In this document: one piece after another, positions 12,903 through 22,348 of the stretch
Position numbering within the stretch: position 1 is the first letter of the stretch
How the letters are laid out: each line of letters opens with the position of its first letter
Origin: Cristatella mucedo
Lineage: Eukaryota > Bryozoa > Phylactolaemata > Cristatellidae
Assembly (NCBI GenBank): GCA_009760855.2
Contig: WPIO01000023.1
Coordinates: 4,427,501-4,491,500 of the forward strand
Reading direction: 5' to 3'
Length of the DNA stretch: 64,000 bases
Position numbers and translations under genes: made by a program
Notes under the pieces: model-generated
The model's input: the letters and a program-made list of their open reading frames with translations, nothing else
The model's database searches: none
What the model was told of the DNA's origin: nothing

Positions 12903-15900
12903 GTATACACTGCGAAAAGAAGTGGACCAAGCATAGGATACTAGGGTAGTTTAGAGGGTCCTTGATGACTATCGAAAGTTGGCATCTATATTAGGACATT
13001 TTCAATTTGTGAAAGGACCTAAACCATTGCAGTGTAGGGGCCATTGATGCATAGACAAGATGACAAGCGCTCACTCACAGAAGGACTTGGTAATCAGTAG
13101 TATCAAACGCTGCCAAAAAATCCAGCAAAAAAAAGCAGAGACCTTACTCAAGTCTGCATTCCTCGGATAGTCGCGATACACTAGCAGCAATGCTGATTTT
13201 TTTGAATGATTAGCTCTAAAACTTGAGAAGCCAAGACAAGACCCCGAGTATAGAGAACAAAGAAAGTGTGTTCCACAACACAGCTGAAACCAAGTTCATG
13301 GGCTGAACCATACAGGATTCTCCCATCGAATAAGAAGAGGCAAGCTTTGCACACGCTGTAAATCTTTATGCCAAACAATCGACCAAATCACCAATTACCA
13401 GACCATGCCATAGCACTTAAGTCAATGTGTCCGAAAACACCCTGCCAAAACAGTCGGCAAGCATGTCTGATCAGGCTGCATTGTCCTCAAGACAAGTGCA
13501 CTGGTCAAACTGACGAGTGCTATCCGAATAGAGAAATACAGCAGTCAATCAGCTAGCTATTTCCTGAAAATGTGAATATAGGTGAAGGCAAGGTAGATTA
13601 GTTGTAGCAACATACAATGCAAGCAGCAGCCTTACAATGGAGGAAGGGGTGGAGTAATGCAAGGCCCTCAAAGGACAAAAAACCACATGACTGGGAGACG
13701 CATTGTTAACCAGTCACGGGCGGCTAATTCTAGCTGGCTGGCCTTTGTACCTCATCAAGCACAGTAGGCAGAGCCCAATAATACTAATCAGTGCCCTGAA
13801 GCCATTGGCTACTAACAGGAGGCTCATGATCAGATTATGTAACGATCTGAGGTCGCGATAGTTCCCTTCACCACCAATCAGGAATACTATGATTTGTTAT
13901 CATCCCACAACTCATCGATTGCAATGTTTTGTACTTGTAGTGCACATACATATGCCTGCGATGCAGAAACTTTCTAGTAGCTACATGCTACATGTAAGTG
14001 TCTTAGGCCCAGTCTCACAGTCTCACTACAGCCGATCCTATCAGAGACACGGGAACGAGTAGTACCAAACCAGCTAAACTCGCATATCAATACTTCAAGC
14101 CTAGCAAGTAAGTTTCAGTCAGATTTTAGAGCTATCATTCCACAGAATCAGCACTGCTTCGAGCATATAAAAACCTCAGGAATGCAGACTTAGGTAGAGT
14201 CTATCTACTCGTTTTACTGGATCTTTCGGAAGCATTTGACACTATTGATCACCAAATGTTTCGTGAGCATCAGTCATCTTGTCTGGGCATCACCGGCACT
14301 GCTCGGCAATGGTGTAGGTTTTTATCACAAATGGGAGATTTCAGTGAGTTGATGCATAATGGTAACAGTCATCCAAGGAGCCTCTAAAGTAGGGGGTAAC
14401 CCGGGGATCATTTCTTGGTTTACTTATTTTCACATTTTATATTCTCCCTCTAGCCGATGTAATCGCTAAAAATAATCTAGCTCTCATTCTTATTCACATG
14501 ACAAAAGCTGTACCTGTGCTTTGATCCTTTCCTGCCTTCCAGCACCTGGGAGATTCCCTACGGCATGTATTGCCGACATTTGCATTTGCTGGGTAGCGGA
14601 TTTTCTCAAACTGAATGACGATAAAATCAGCTTACTCATTATGGGCATGCCCAGTGTAACTCAGAAATTGGAATGCCTCTTCGTCAAAATAGGCTCGGCC
14701 AGTGTATCTCATGTAGTATCAGCATGCAGTCTGCATATTGTGTTCCAATGTGACCTTGCATTAGACGACCACATCAAATCCACAGTCAAATCTGTCTAAT
14801 TTTACCTACGCAAGATTGCAAAAATGTGGGCATGCTTAGACAGACATACCAAATCCAAGTTGGTCCACGGATTTGTGACATCCCGTCTCGACTTTTGTAA
14901 CTCACTTACAACCTATGTACAGTGCCTAGAAAGAGACTCTTAGGGCACCTTAAAAATCGTATGCCTCTTCAATAAACAATACACAATACTGGCCACTCTA
15001 ATCGTGCACCAACAGTCATGGCTTCGTACTATGCTTTGTGATATCCGATAGGACTTATTGGGATAAGCTCACTACAGGACTCGGCGTGACTCGCGATCAA
15101 CTCTTGCCTGATCAATTGTGGCTTCGAGACACTTGTCGTACTGGCTTTCTTGAAAAATTTGGGGGCACTAAAACGTTATTTGTTTTCAGATCTAGCACAA
15201 TACAGCGATTGAAAAAGTATTCGGCTTGGCGCGATGTAACACATTTTGTGTAAGATACATCACGCCCATCGACTAGTTGCCTCGTTTGATAAAGTTGAAG
15301 TCACTCATCGGTTCATCCCTACATATGCAGCAGGGAGCTCATCAGCAGCCAAACGACCTGAGCAGTGGTTGCAGCAATGCTACTACAATATTAAGAAAAT
15401 CGAATGGCGTATATTGTATAGCAAGATGTTCGGAAATTGTTACTAAGTGACACAGTGGAATTAGTGCATATTTGCTCTTTCCTATACGGGTAAAAATTTT
15501 TAGTACCCAATTGGGCACAAATTGCCTGCATTCGTCAGCTAATTTTCTGGACTCAGCTTGGCTGCAAAGGGGAACATATGGCCACGGAGGCTGTCGGTCA
15601 AGTCTCATCTAGTCTAATCTAGGGGCTACCCTATCCAAGCCTGCCAGATAAGGCTATTTTAGCACCAAGATCAAACAGAAATGCACATGAAGGCAGCAAG
15701 CCCCAAGCACAGCAACGACACGGGTATAACAACAACAATGGCTTCTGAATCCCATTCTTTTTTCTTGAAGCTGACAGACCAGGGAGAGCCAAAATAACGA
15801 GGGACCCTTTTTCTCTAACCCTTGAGTCCTCAAGGGCATAACTAGCTGCAAGGAGGTAACATTTAAGCTCAAAATGCTGAGCACTCATTTATAATAGGTA

Positions 15901-18900
15901 ACAGGTGCTGGAAATAAACTGCATCCCGATGCCTCACTATATAACGGTGTATACACCAACACTTTGCTGCCAGTATTCTAAATTTGATGACATTCGAGCT
16001 TTCCACTCGAAGAGGAGTGGGGAGCTCTTGCCCACTCGAGAGCTCCTCTTGCCCACTCGAATGATGAAGCATGGCGGCATGCTGAAACCCCCGAAAGTGA
16101 GAGAAATCTAATATGATTAAAGCAACAGCTAAATGACTTATTGAAGGATGCCTGCTTATAATCATAATGATGGTAGCTCTGCTATCAGCTTCCATGTACT
16201 CCCAGGTGCAGACGGCCAGCACACAGAGGGGCCGACAAATAGCTTGACACACAGGTTCTTCACACACGAATTAGAATTGCTCATGAATTGAACAAATCTG
16301 ATATATAAAGTTTCTGCAACTAAAGACCCTTCACTCTCTTGCATCGTGAGCGACTACTAGGCTATTTAATAGATCGAAGGTCCGTGAGCAGTAGTCAGCA
16401 GCAGAGTCTGCAGACCACCCTAAAGCTACAGGTATGTACCGGCCACAGATCAGACAGTAATCAAGACAATAGGCTGAATCCAAGAGTCAGTCAACCACTA
16501 ATCAGACGGTGAACACAAGCACGTGATTTTCTGAACTCAGGAGCTTCTAAGCTTTTCAACTGGCAAGCATAGCTAATCCTATGTGAGAATTGCTCAAAGG
16601 GGGCACAACATTGACAATCGACTCTTACTTATCAAAGGAGGTTGAATGGGCTTGCAGCTTGTGACCTATTCTGGTCAAAGTCCAAGGACCCTCTTCTTAA
16701 ACTCCTCCCCCCAAACGATGGTTACGAGTGATGAGCACGGATGAGTTCACACTGCATGCCACAGAGAAAGCCACATATCGATGCAAGGACACTAATGGTT
16801 GGTCTTTTCCAAGTGTAGTGATGCATACTGCCGACCACGGTCAGCCACCAGCGGTAATTAGATAAGAGTTCGTTCAAGAAGTGCTTGAGTTGTTGCCGGA
16901 AGACAAAAAAAGATGCAACATGAAATCTCGTACTATTTTGCTTCTATGGCATAAGACTAGGATCTTTTTGTAAATCAACGACCGCCCTCTTGCCTCTGCT
17001 TACAGTCTGCTTTCATGTATGCAAACATATGATAGATGATAAATTAGTAGTTTTTCTTTAATGCATTCCCTTTCTGACTATCGTGCCAAGGGGGGAAGAG
17101 GCAGCAAGGAGTGAGGGAAGAGATAACACGAGAGATCTAGCTATGAAAGACACACACACACACACACACACACAGCCAAAAGAGTAGCCACGTAGCAGCT
17201 TCGACATAACCTTGGTGGCTATACAATCAGCTCATACGACCTGAGAGGAAGCTGTGCAAGAAAAAATACGGAAACCAAATTAAACTCTTGGGCTACACAG
17301 GACTCACTAGTGCTCTGCGGTTCCTTCAATGCTAGGGCTGCTTATGTCATCTTCTGTGACATGCACAGGGGCCTTGTTTGAAGGACTTTACAAAGCTCAG
17401 ATCACTAAGTCCGAGGTTGCAACAGTCGGTACAGCACCATTTGCAAAGCAGACCAGCTAGGAGTGCTCACGACTATAAAGATACTGCTGAGCTGAGGCAC
17501 CATGGCTGAGGCAAACATGCAGATTTTCAGTGAGAAGAGGCCCGGCATTCATCCAGCAGTCCACATGCAAGAGCCACTGACCACCAACTTCCGGTCATGG
17601 CTTTCTTCAGAAAGGATTGCTTCATATAACTCTGCCCAGCAAATAACCGAAGGCAAGCAAGTCAGCCCTTGTCTCTACCCGTCCTACAACTATGACTGGA
17701 AATATCCAAGGGCCTAAAAAGGTTCATGAGATGCCAAGTTGCCGAAGACATGAACATGAGCCGTACTGCAATGGGAAATCTGGCCATTGGTCAAGAAGCA
17801 AGCATCAGCTAACATGGCATGCTGTGCGTTGAATGTGGCATGCTTGTCCAATCAGGCCACACTTGTCTAGCACTTCCATGCAGAGGCTTAAGAGGCTCAC
17901 ACAACAGTCACCGATGAAAGCATAAAGTCAGTACTGACTGACACTCCATGCCAACGGTCGATGTCTGCTGGCATAATTCATGAATTGAACAAATCTGTTT
18001 GGAGAACTTAGTTTTTAAGGCAATAACTGTATGTATGTACATACATGCAGTCACACGGCTGCAGATCTACCGGGCCAGAAAAGAGCAGTGGATTGCCATG
18101 CACCACTAGTATCACCATGACCGGTGACCTCTCACAAAAAGAACTGCATGCGTTCCATCAGGCGTGCTCCCAGGACCGTGTGTCCACGGGTTTCTGACAG
18201 AAGGAGAGCTAAACTGGCACAGCCAGGCCAGCACTGCAGAGCAAAGACACACACAACATTGAGCATGCCAACAAAATGTAACCATGATGCATGCAAGTGC
18301 ATGGATAGTGGCTGAAGACGATGAACACACGGCCTAAAGCCCCAGAAGCCCCAGGGCTGCTTGCAACCAGCATCCATCCAGCCAAAACAACGGGAGAGGT
18401 TGGAGAGCTCTTGCAACAGGAGAAACCGTATGCAACGCTTACGGGCCATATAGGGTGCCAGATCGGTCAGAAAAACACTGCCTGCACACTGCAATGGAGG
18501 GCAGCAAAGGCAGCAGGTGCTACGTTGCTAGCTACGTCGTAGCAGACGCCAGCTATGACATGGCACTGGCCCAGAGGCCACGGTGGCGAGTTCACTTACC
18601 CGTCACGACCTTTACTAATTATCTTCACCTCAAAATAGTAGACACCACAGGCTGCAGGAATCGGATGGGTCGCTCGAACGCTCGCGGCGTCCTTGTGAGT
18701 CTTGCCCTGGCCTGGAAACGAGTCACGAGGCGAAGAGCTGACGGCGAGGCAGACGACGAACGTTAGACCCCGAGCGCGCCGACACTCGGTACGGCGACCT
18801 GCGAATGCTAGCCCGAGGGCAGGTCGACGACTAGCTGCCTGGCCGCCGGCGCGAGCAGCTCTGTCGCAGCAGCAGGAAAGCGGGGCGGAGTCGCTATTTT

Positions 18901-19559
18901 ATCCGCAATTCGGCGGCAGGATTGCTGGCACAGCAGGCCGATATGGGAATTAGGGTTCAAAATGCGACGCCGTCTCCGACCGAGTCACGGTCGACTTGGC
19001 AAAATAAAACGGCGACGGGCAGACGCCTAACACGGGCAAACTGCGCAGCCCAGCACTCCCGCACGAGCCGGAGCTGGAGGCCGCCAACTCGGCTTTGACG
19101 GGCGACTCGAAGCGAGTCGTGACGATGGTGGCGGTGGGGCGGCGGCGGCGGCGGGGGGGGGGTAGGCAACGACTGCTCTCGCGCTCGTGCGGCAGCGCTA
19201 GGAGCCAGGGACGTAAAGAAAAAAAGGCAAGCGAGGAGGCGTCGCGAGCGCCAGCGGACGCACTGCGCTCGTGACGCCGGCGGTCGCGCACGCTCGAAGC
19301 GCGACCGCCGGCGTCAGCTGGCGACTAGCTGCCGACGAGACAGACGACGAGCGCACGTACCCTTGTAGTGGACTCGCAGATTATTATGCGTCAGTCCCAG
19401 GTACGCGTACTTATCCTTGGCGCTCCAGGCTCTAGGCAAAGGCGCATCGTCCTCGTTCACCGCAGGGTACAGAGCTCTCAGGTAAGCCGACCCAGCAGCG
19501 ACGCCCGAGTCCGCATCTCTCTCCAGCCCTCTGCCAGTCAGCGCAGTCGTAGAAGCCAT
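4847..19559 (-). CDS. RANBP9/10: RANBP9/RANBP10-type SPRY scaffold protein, N-terminal half (7 exons seen, gene runs off left edge)
   Basis: Joined exons (19559-19361, 18711-18600, 11677-11625, 11479-11312, 11160-11138, 5847-5746, 4929-4847) keep one open frame of 246 codons with every splice phase agreeing. The protein has a short variable N-terminus, the conserved LYPAVNE and PLPRAW segment, then a full SPRY domain ([65 protein letters not shown]). In the known family this domain is followed by LisH, CTLH and CRA domains, and the protein is a scaffold of the CTLH E3 ubiquitin ligase complex in cytoplasm and nucleus. Those later domains are not visible in 1-4846, so the gene must continue to the left. 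RANBP9 and RANBP10 cannot be told apart here; an invertebrate may have a single ancestor gene. The start ATG has A at -3 and G at +4. Confidence 0.93.
4930..5745. other. RANBP9/10 intron 6, nothing recognised
   Basis: Unique-looking, AT-leaning DNA between two coding exons. No conserved frame, repeat or RNA gene was seen on either strand. Confidence 0.5.
5746..5847 (-). CDS. RANBP9/10: RANBP9/10 exon 6, end of SPRY domain
   Basis: This 102-nt exon (34 codons) follows acceptor TTTGCAG and ends at donor GTAAGC. It encodes [20 protein letters not shown] and [10 protein letters not shown], the last SPRY strands and the conserved FDIEDYM linker. Intron 5 before it is about 5.3 kb and full of transposon remains. 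Confidence 0.92.
7560..7800 (+). pseudogene. Tc1-like transposase relic
   Basis: A broken plus-strand frame reads [11 protein letters not shown], resembling the W-SQSPDLNPIE motif around the third catalytic residue of Tc1 transposases, and further on has a remnant like the C-terminal SMP-R--AV segment. Frame is lost in several places and no terminal repeats were found. Confidence 0.5.
8150..8295 (+). mobile_element. tRNA-derived SINE, family 1
   Basis: The copy has the B box GGTTCGAGTCC, a shared body with AAGGCTCTTCT and AGGCTGTTGAATTAA, and a shortened A-box region. The same body is found at 30381-30512, 53600-53760, 56045-56225, 58040-58200, 59010-59185 and 63600-63780. Confidence 0.75.
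8690..9680 (-). mobile_element. Decayed LINE copy, main family
   Basis: Minus-strand similarity to the LINE ORF is clear in patches (end of the ORF near 8720-9000, then the region of the catalytic motif near 9450-9620), with many substitutions and gaps. It is old. Confidence 0.65.
11138..11160 (-). CDS. RANBP9/10: RANBP9/10 exon 5, 23-nt microexon
   Basis: A 23-nt exon between acceptor TTTGCAG and donor GTAAGC encodes VAFRDLP, which is exactly the segment expected between exons 4 and 6 (IAFTDLP in the family). It supplies the two bases needed to complete the Gly codon left by exon 4 and leaves phase 0 for exon 6. Without it the protein would lose eight residues and shift frame. Confidence 0.85.
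11312..11479 (-). CDS. RANBP9/10: RANBP9/10 exon 4, SPRY core
   Basis: This 168-nt exon follows acceptor GCCCAG and ends at donor GTGAGT. It encodes [36 protein letters not shown] and [11 protein letters not shown], all matching the RANBP9/10 SPRY domain. Family members usually have CCVN or similar after GDVIG, where this protein has CGLN. Confidence 0.92.
11625..11677 (-). CDS. RANBP9/10: RANBP9/10 exon 3, SPRY core
   Basis: This 53-nt exon lies between acceptor TTGTAG and donor GTATCA. It encodes [17 protein letters not shown], one of the most conserved SPRY segments of the family. About 6.9 kb of intron separates it from exon 2. Confidence 0.9.
11935..13225 (-). mobile_element. Decayed LINE copy with internal microsatellite
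   Basis: From the tail (near 11960) through the 3' UTR and most of the reverse transcriptase region, this follows the main LINE on the minus strand at moderate similarity. A GACA repeat interrupts it at 12837-12902. Confidence 0.7.
12837..12902. repeat. (GACA)n microsatellite
   Basis: About sixteen nearly perfect GACA units, inside the older LINE copy. Confidence 0.95.
13226..14060. other. RANBP9/10 intron 2 segment, nothing recognised
   Basis: No gene, repeat family or structure could be supported here. Confidence 0.4.
14065..14955 (+). mobile_element. Decayed LINE copy, main family
   Basis: Plus-strand similarity runs from the region before AFDTIDH to a truncated end with the tail stem-loop. 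Here the sequence before the AFDTIDH motif is in one frame ([20 protein letters not shown]), unlike in the young copies, so it preserves an older state. Other parts have many lesions. Confidence 0.75.
14956..18599. other. RANBP9/10 intron 2 segment, mostly unrecognised
   Basis: It holds a short CA repeat at 17152-17174 and a group of short direct and inverted repeats of GAGCTC and CCACTCGA at 16010-16060. Otherwise there is no feature I can support. Confidence 0.4.
17152..17174. repeat. (CA)n microsatellite
   Basis: Eleven or so perfect CA units. Confidence 0.95.
18600..18711 (-). CDS. RANBP9/10: RANBP9/10 exon 2, start of SPRY domain
   Basis: The acceptor TTTCCAG precedes 18711 and the donor GTAAGT follows 18600. 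The 112 nt encode [17 protein letters not shown] and [14 protein letters not shown], the first strands of the SPRY fold. The incoming single base from exon 1 and the two bases carried into exon 3 restore frame exactly. Confidence 0.92.
19272..19316. repeat. GC-rich perfect inverted repeat
   Basis: Two 18-nt arms (19272-19289 and 19299-19316) are perfectly complementary around a 9-nt loop. They lie just inside RANBP9/10 intron 1, about 45 nt past the exon 1 donor. Confidence 0.9.
19361..19559 (-). CDS. RANBP9/10: RANBP9/10 exon 1 (start codon)
   Basis: The ATG at 19559-19557 opens 66 codons plus one base. The first 25 or so residues are small and polar and not conserved; then come [22 protein letters not shown] and NLRVHYKG, typical of the segment just before SPRY in RANBP9 and RANBP10. 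The donor reads G|GTACGT at 19360. The exon lies in a GC-rich, CpG-rich stretch, as first exons often do. The N-terminus is much shorter than the proline-rich head of vertebrate RANBP9 and closer to RANBP10. Confidence 0.9.
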
Positions 19560-19900
19560 ACTGCCTTTATCTACACATCACAATGACAACGAGTGGCTTA
19601 TTTTCTCTACTCCGCCTCGTACTTCCCCCCCCCCCCACGGGGCAGCCTGAGCCCGCTGCGTCTCCCATGTCAATACGGCGAGCAAAAATATCAAGTATTT
19701 GCTGGCATCTTTTTTGCGCTTTTTGAAGTCTACTGAATAAGTATTTGACAGTGTAGTAGTCGGAGCGTACTTCCAGTTCCGCGTTTGCGACATCCTCGAG
19801 CCCGTCGATGCTAGCAACCCCTATTGGGCGCGCCGTAACCGGGAAATAGCAGATCCGCGGGAGCGCGGCGAAAACGATGACGGCCTCTCCGGACAACAGA

Positions 19901-20169
19901 GGTTCCCCTATCCAGAGGTTGCCTCTTCTGTACAGGTACCGAGGCTTGATATTTTTCGTGCATATCTATTCGTTGTTGGCAGTGCTTAGAACTGGGAACC
20001 CGGCTTGTATTCGCGAACCGCAACCAACTCTTAGCCTTCGCTATGGAGCAGCTGTCGAATGCGTCAACCACATCTTATTCATAAAGAGTCACCTGCTCCT
20101 ATTAAAACACGCATTCTAAAATGAATATTTTTCTGTTGTGATCCAAAGCTCATTGGCAAGGTTTTATAT
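19901..20169. other. Intergenic DNA between the divergent genes
   Basis: Nothing coding was recognised. TSNAXIP1's missing first exon could lie here or in 21446-22221. Confidence 0.4.
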
Positions 20170-21445
20170 CTTTGATCATTCAAGTTCTTCTTGAGGGGCT
20201 AGCATTTTGCCTGTGCATCACTGGCGCTGCATTGCAATAGTTTAGGTCCTATCTCACCGTGCTTTTACAGAACGTTAATTTCAAGCGGAAATCTTCATCC
20301 GGGGATTTTTTAAGTTGTGGAGTACTTCAGTCATCTCTTGTTAGTCCACTTCTTTTTGCGGCCTATACTCTCATTCTCGCCGATGTGATCGCCAAGGAAA
20401 AACATAGGCTGTCATTTGTATGCAGATGGCACGCAGCTGTACGTGTGCTTTGATAACTCCATAAATTGAAGCTCGTCTAAATATTTTTAACTCCCGTGCA
20501 TCATGCATTGCTGGCGTTCGCACCTGGATGGTGGCAAACTTTCTCAAATTGAATGACGTTGAAACCAAGTTGCTAAACCAATAAACCAATTTTGAAACCA
20601 AGTTACCGGCAACCCCAGTATTACTCAGATTTTGGAAAGCCTATTCATCAGAATCGGCTCCCACAGTGCGTATTCTGTAGCAAATGCATGCAATCGGGGT
20701 GTTCTGTTCCAATAGGACGTATAAGTGGACAACAACGTCAACTCCACAGTCGAGTCTGCCCACTTATAGCTATGCACCATTGCAAAAATTCGGGCCTGCT
20801 TTGATAAGAATACCAACAGCGAAGCTGGTCTGTGCATTTTGTGATATTCTGTCGAGACTTCTTTACCTCATTAATTGCTGGTCTTCTTGCCGGCGAAATA
20901 AGGTGCCTACGGGTGGTGCAAAACATTGCCACTCAGCTTGCATGTCGTGAACGTCACAACCTCCATATTACCCTCGCTTTTCACAGAGCTTCACTCGATC
21001 TCCATCAAGCAGCGTATGTGCTTCAAGGTTCTGTCGCTTACTTTTATGTTTGTCTATCCTCTTTCACCAGCCTACCTACCTAAGCTACTTAACAATCAGG
21101 GTAGCTATCGTGCCGCCTGCTTTTTTTTTTTACTCGAGTCGCGTAGCTCTACCTCAAACGAACCTCAAATCCTGTAGATACCGCTCATTCAGTTTGCATG
21201 CTCTCAAAATCTGGAACTCACTCTTGACTGACTTCATGACATCTCCTGACTTGACGACATTTAAAGAGAAACTAAAAATGCACCTGTTCCTTATATCATT
21301 TCTTCTCTCCTCATGATTCGTCCTCGTGCGTTTGAGCGTGCTGATACCGTGCACGCTATCATTAAACAATGTATGTTTCCTTTCCAGCATTTTTAAAGTA
21401 GCTAGAATTTGATTTAGTTCCCTTAGGGGGCCGTGCATGTGTCTT
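20170..21445 (+). mobile_element. Decayed LINE copy between RANBP9/10 and TSNAXIP1
   Basis: Plus-strand similarity to the main LINE from the YLSG region to the tail is broken by frameshifts and substitutions. ILADVIAK, KLVCAFCDI and TTFKEKLKMHLF remain visible in separate frames. It separates the two host genes by more than a kilobase. Confidence 0.7.
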
Positions 21446-22221
21446 ATTATTAATGCTTAGCTGTGATAGTTTATGTTTTTGACTTCGTAACATGCAGTCG
21501 CTCGTTACAAAGAAGACCGTTCATTCCATACCTTAAAAATTGTGATCTAGGCTTGCGACGATGCCCTGCCTCCAGTCTGAGTTATTCATTATTTAATGCA
21601 GGTACATGCGGCGTCGCACAGGGCTAGATTAACGAAGCATAAATAATCTTCGGCGAAGCCTTATTACAGAGTTTAGCGAACGCTAACTATCGTTGTGGAC
21701 CACATTTCCAAGTGTTTGGCAAACACAACTGTGTTGGGAAATGGCCCTAAACGTGGCGTTAGATGAAATGTCGGTATTTTTTGTGATCATCCTATATGAA
21801 TATGCAGCGTCAAGCAACAAGAACTAAATGAGAACATCAACTGTGACCACTGAAAGTAAAAAATCAACTGTTGCCACATGTTGGTAAATCGAGCGCCGAG
21901 AGAGCCACTAATTACACCCGTTTCATGAGATGTAATGCAGACGGAGAGGTTAAGTGTATTTCTGTAGACGAAGAGGCCACCGTGTCTTGTGAAGTTATTT
22001 GATGCTTACAAACCCAGCAGACTGGAAATTCGCATCGAATACTTCATGGGATGCGTGTCTTCTTTAGAACTAGTCATTTGGTTTTGTGAAATCCTGCTCT
22101 CTCTCTCTCTCTCTCTCTCTCTATTTAATTTTGTATCTTACGTCTTGTGCGTAATTCATTATGCGATTCTTTTTTTTATATCAATATAATCACTTTGAAC
22201 ACCCGTAAATGGCTGTTTTAG
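21446..22221. other. Intergenic DNA upstream of the first recognised TSNAXIP1 exon
   Basis: Mostly featureless apart from a CT repeat at 22097-22123. An unrecognised first exon or 5' UTR of TSNAXIP1 could be here. Confidence 0.4.
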
Positions 22222-22348
22222 AGAAGAGAAGTCTATAATTCAGCCTCATGCATTAAGGCTCGAGCCGATAGCCGCTCTACCACAGTCTGGGAATGCGTAC
22301 TACTTGGATGGAATTAAGCACAAGCTTCCGGCTCCGAAGACCCTGCGG
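22222..22348 (+). CDS. TSNAXIP1: TSNAXIP1 putative N-terminal exon
   Basis: The acceptor TGTTTTAG precedes 22222 and the donor GTAATG follows 22348. The 127 nt are open and read EEKSIIQPHALRLEPIAALP and YYLDGIKHKLPAPKTLR, ending in phase 0, which suits the next exon. I do not recognise the peptide from the family, whose N-terminus is variable. It is called on splice signals, open frame and position. It contains no in-frame ATG, so another exon must precede it. Confidence 0.55.

Larger units (their letters stand above)
18660..19900. promoter_or_regulatory. CpG-rich stretch at the head-to-head start of RANBP9/10 and TSNAXIP1
   Basis: From about 18660 to 19900 the DNA is clearly richer in GC and in CG dinucleotides than its surroundings, and it covers RANBP9/10 exons 1-2 and the first few hundred bases upstream of its ATG. 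That is what a CpG-island-type promoter looks like. TSNAXIP1 starts on the other strand less than 2.7 kb away, so the region may serve both genes. No TATA box or defined element was identified. Confidence 0.45.
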
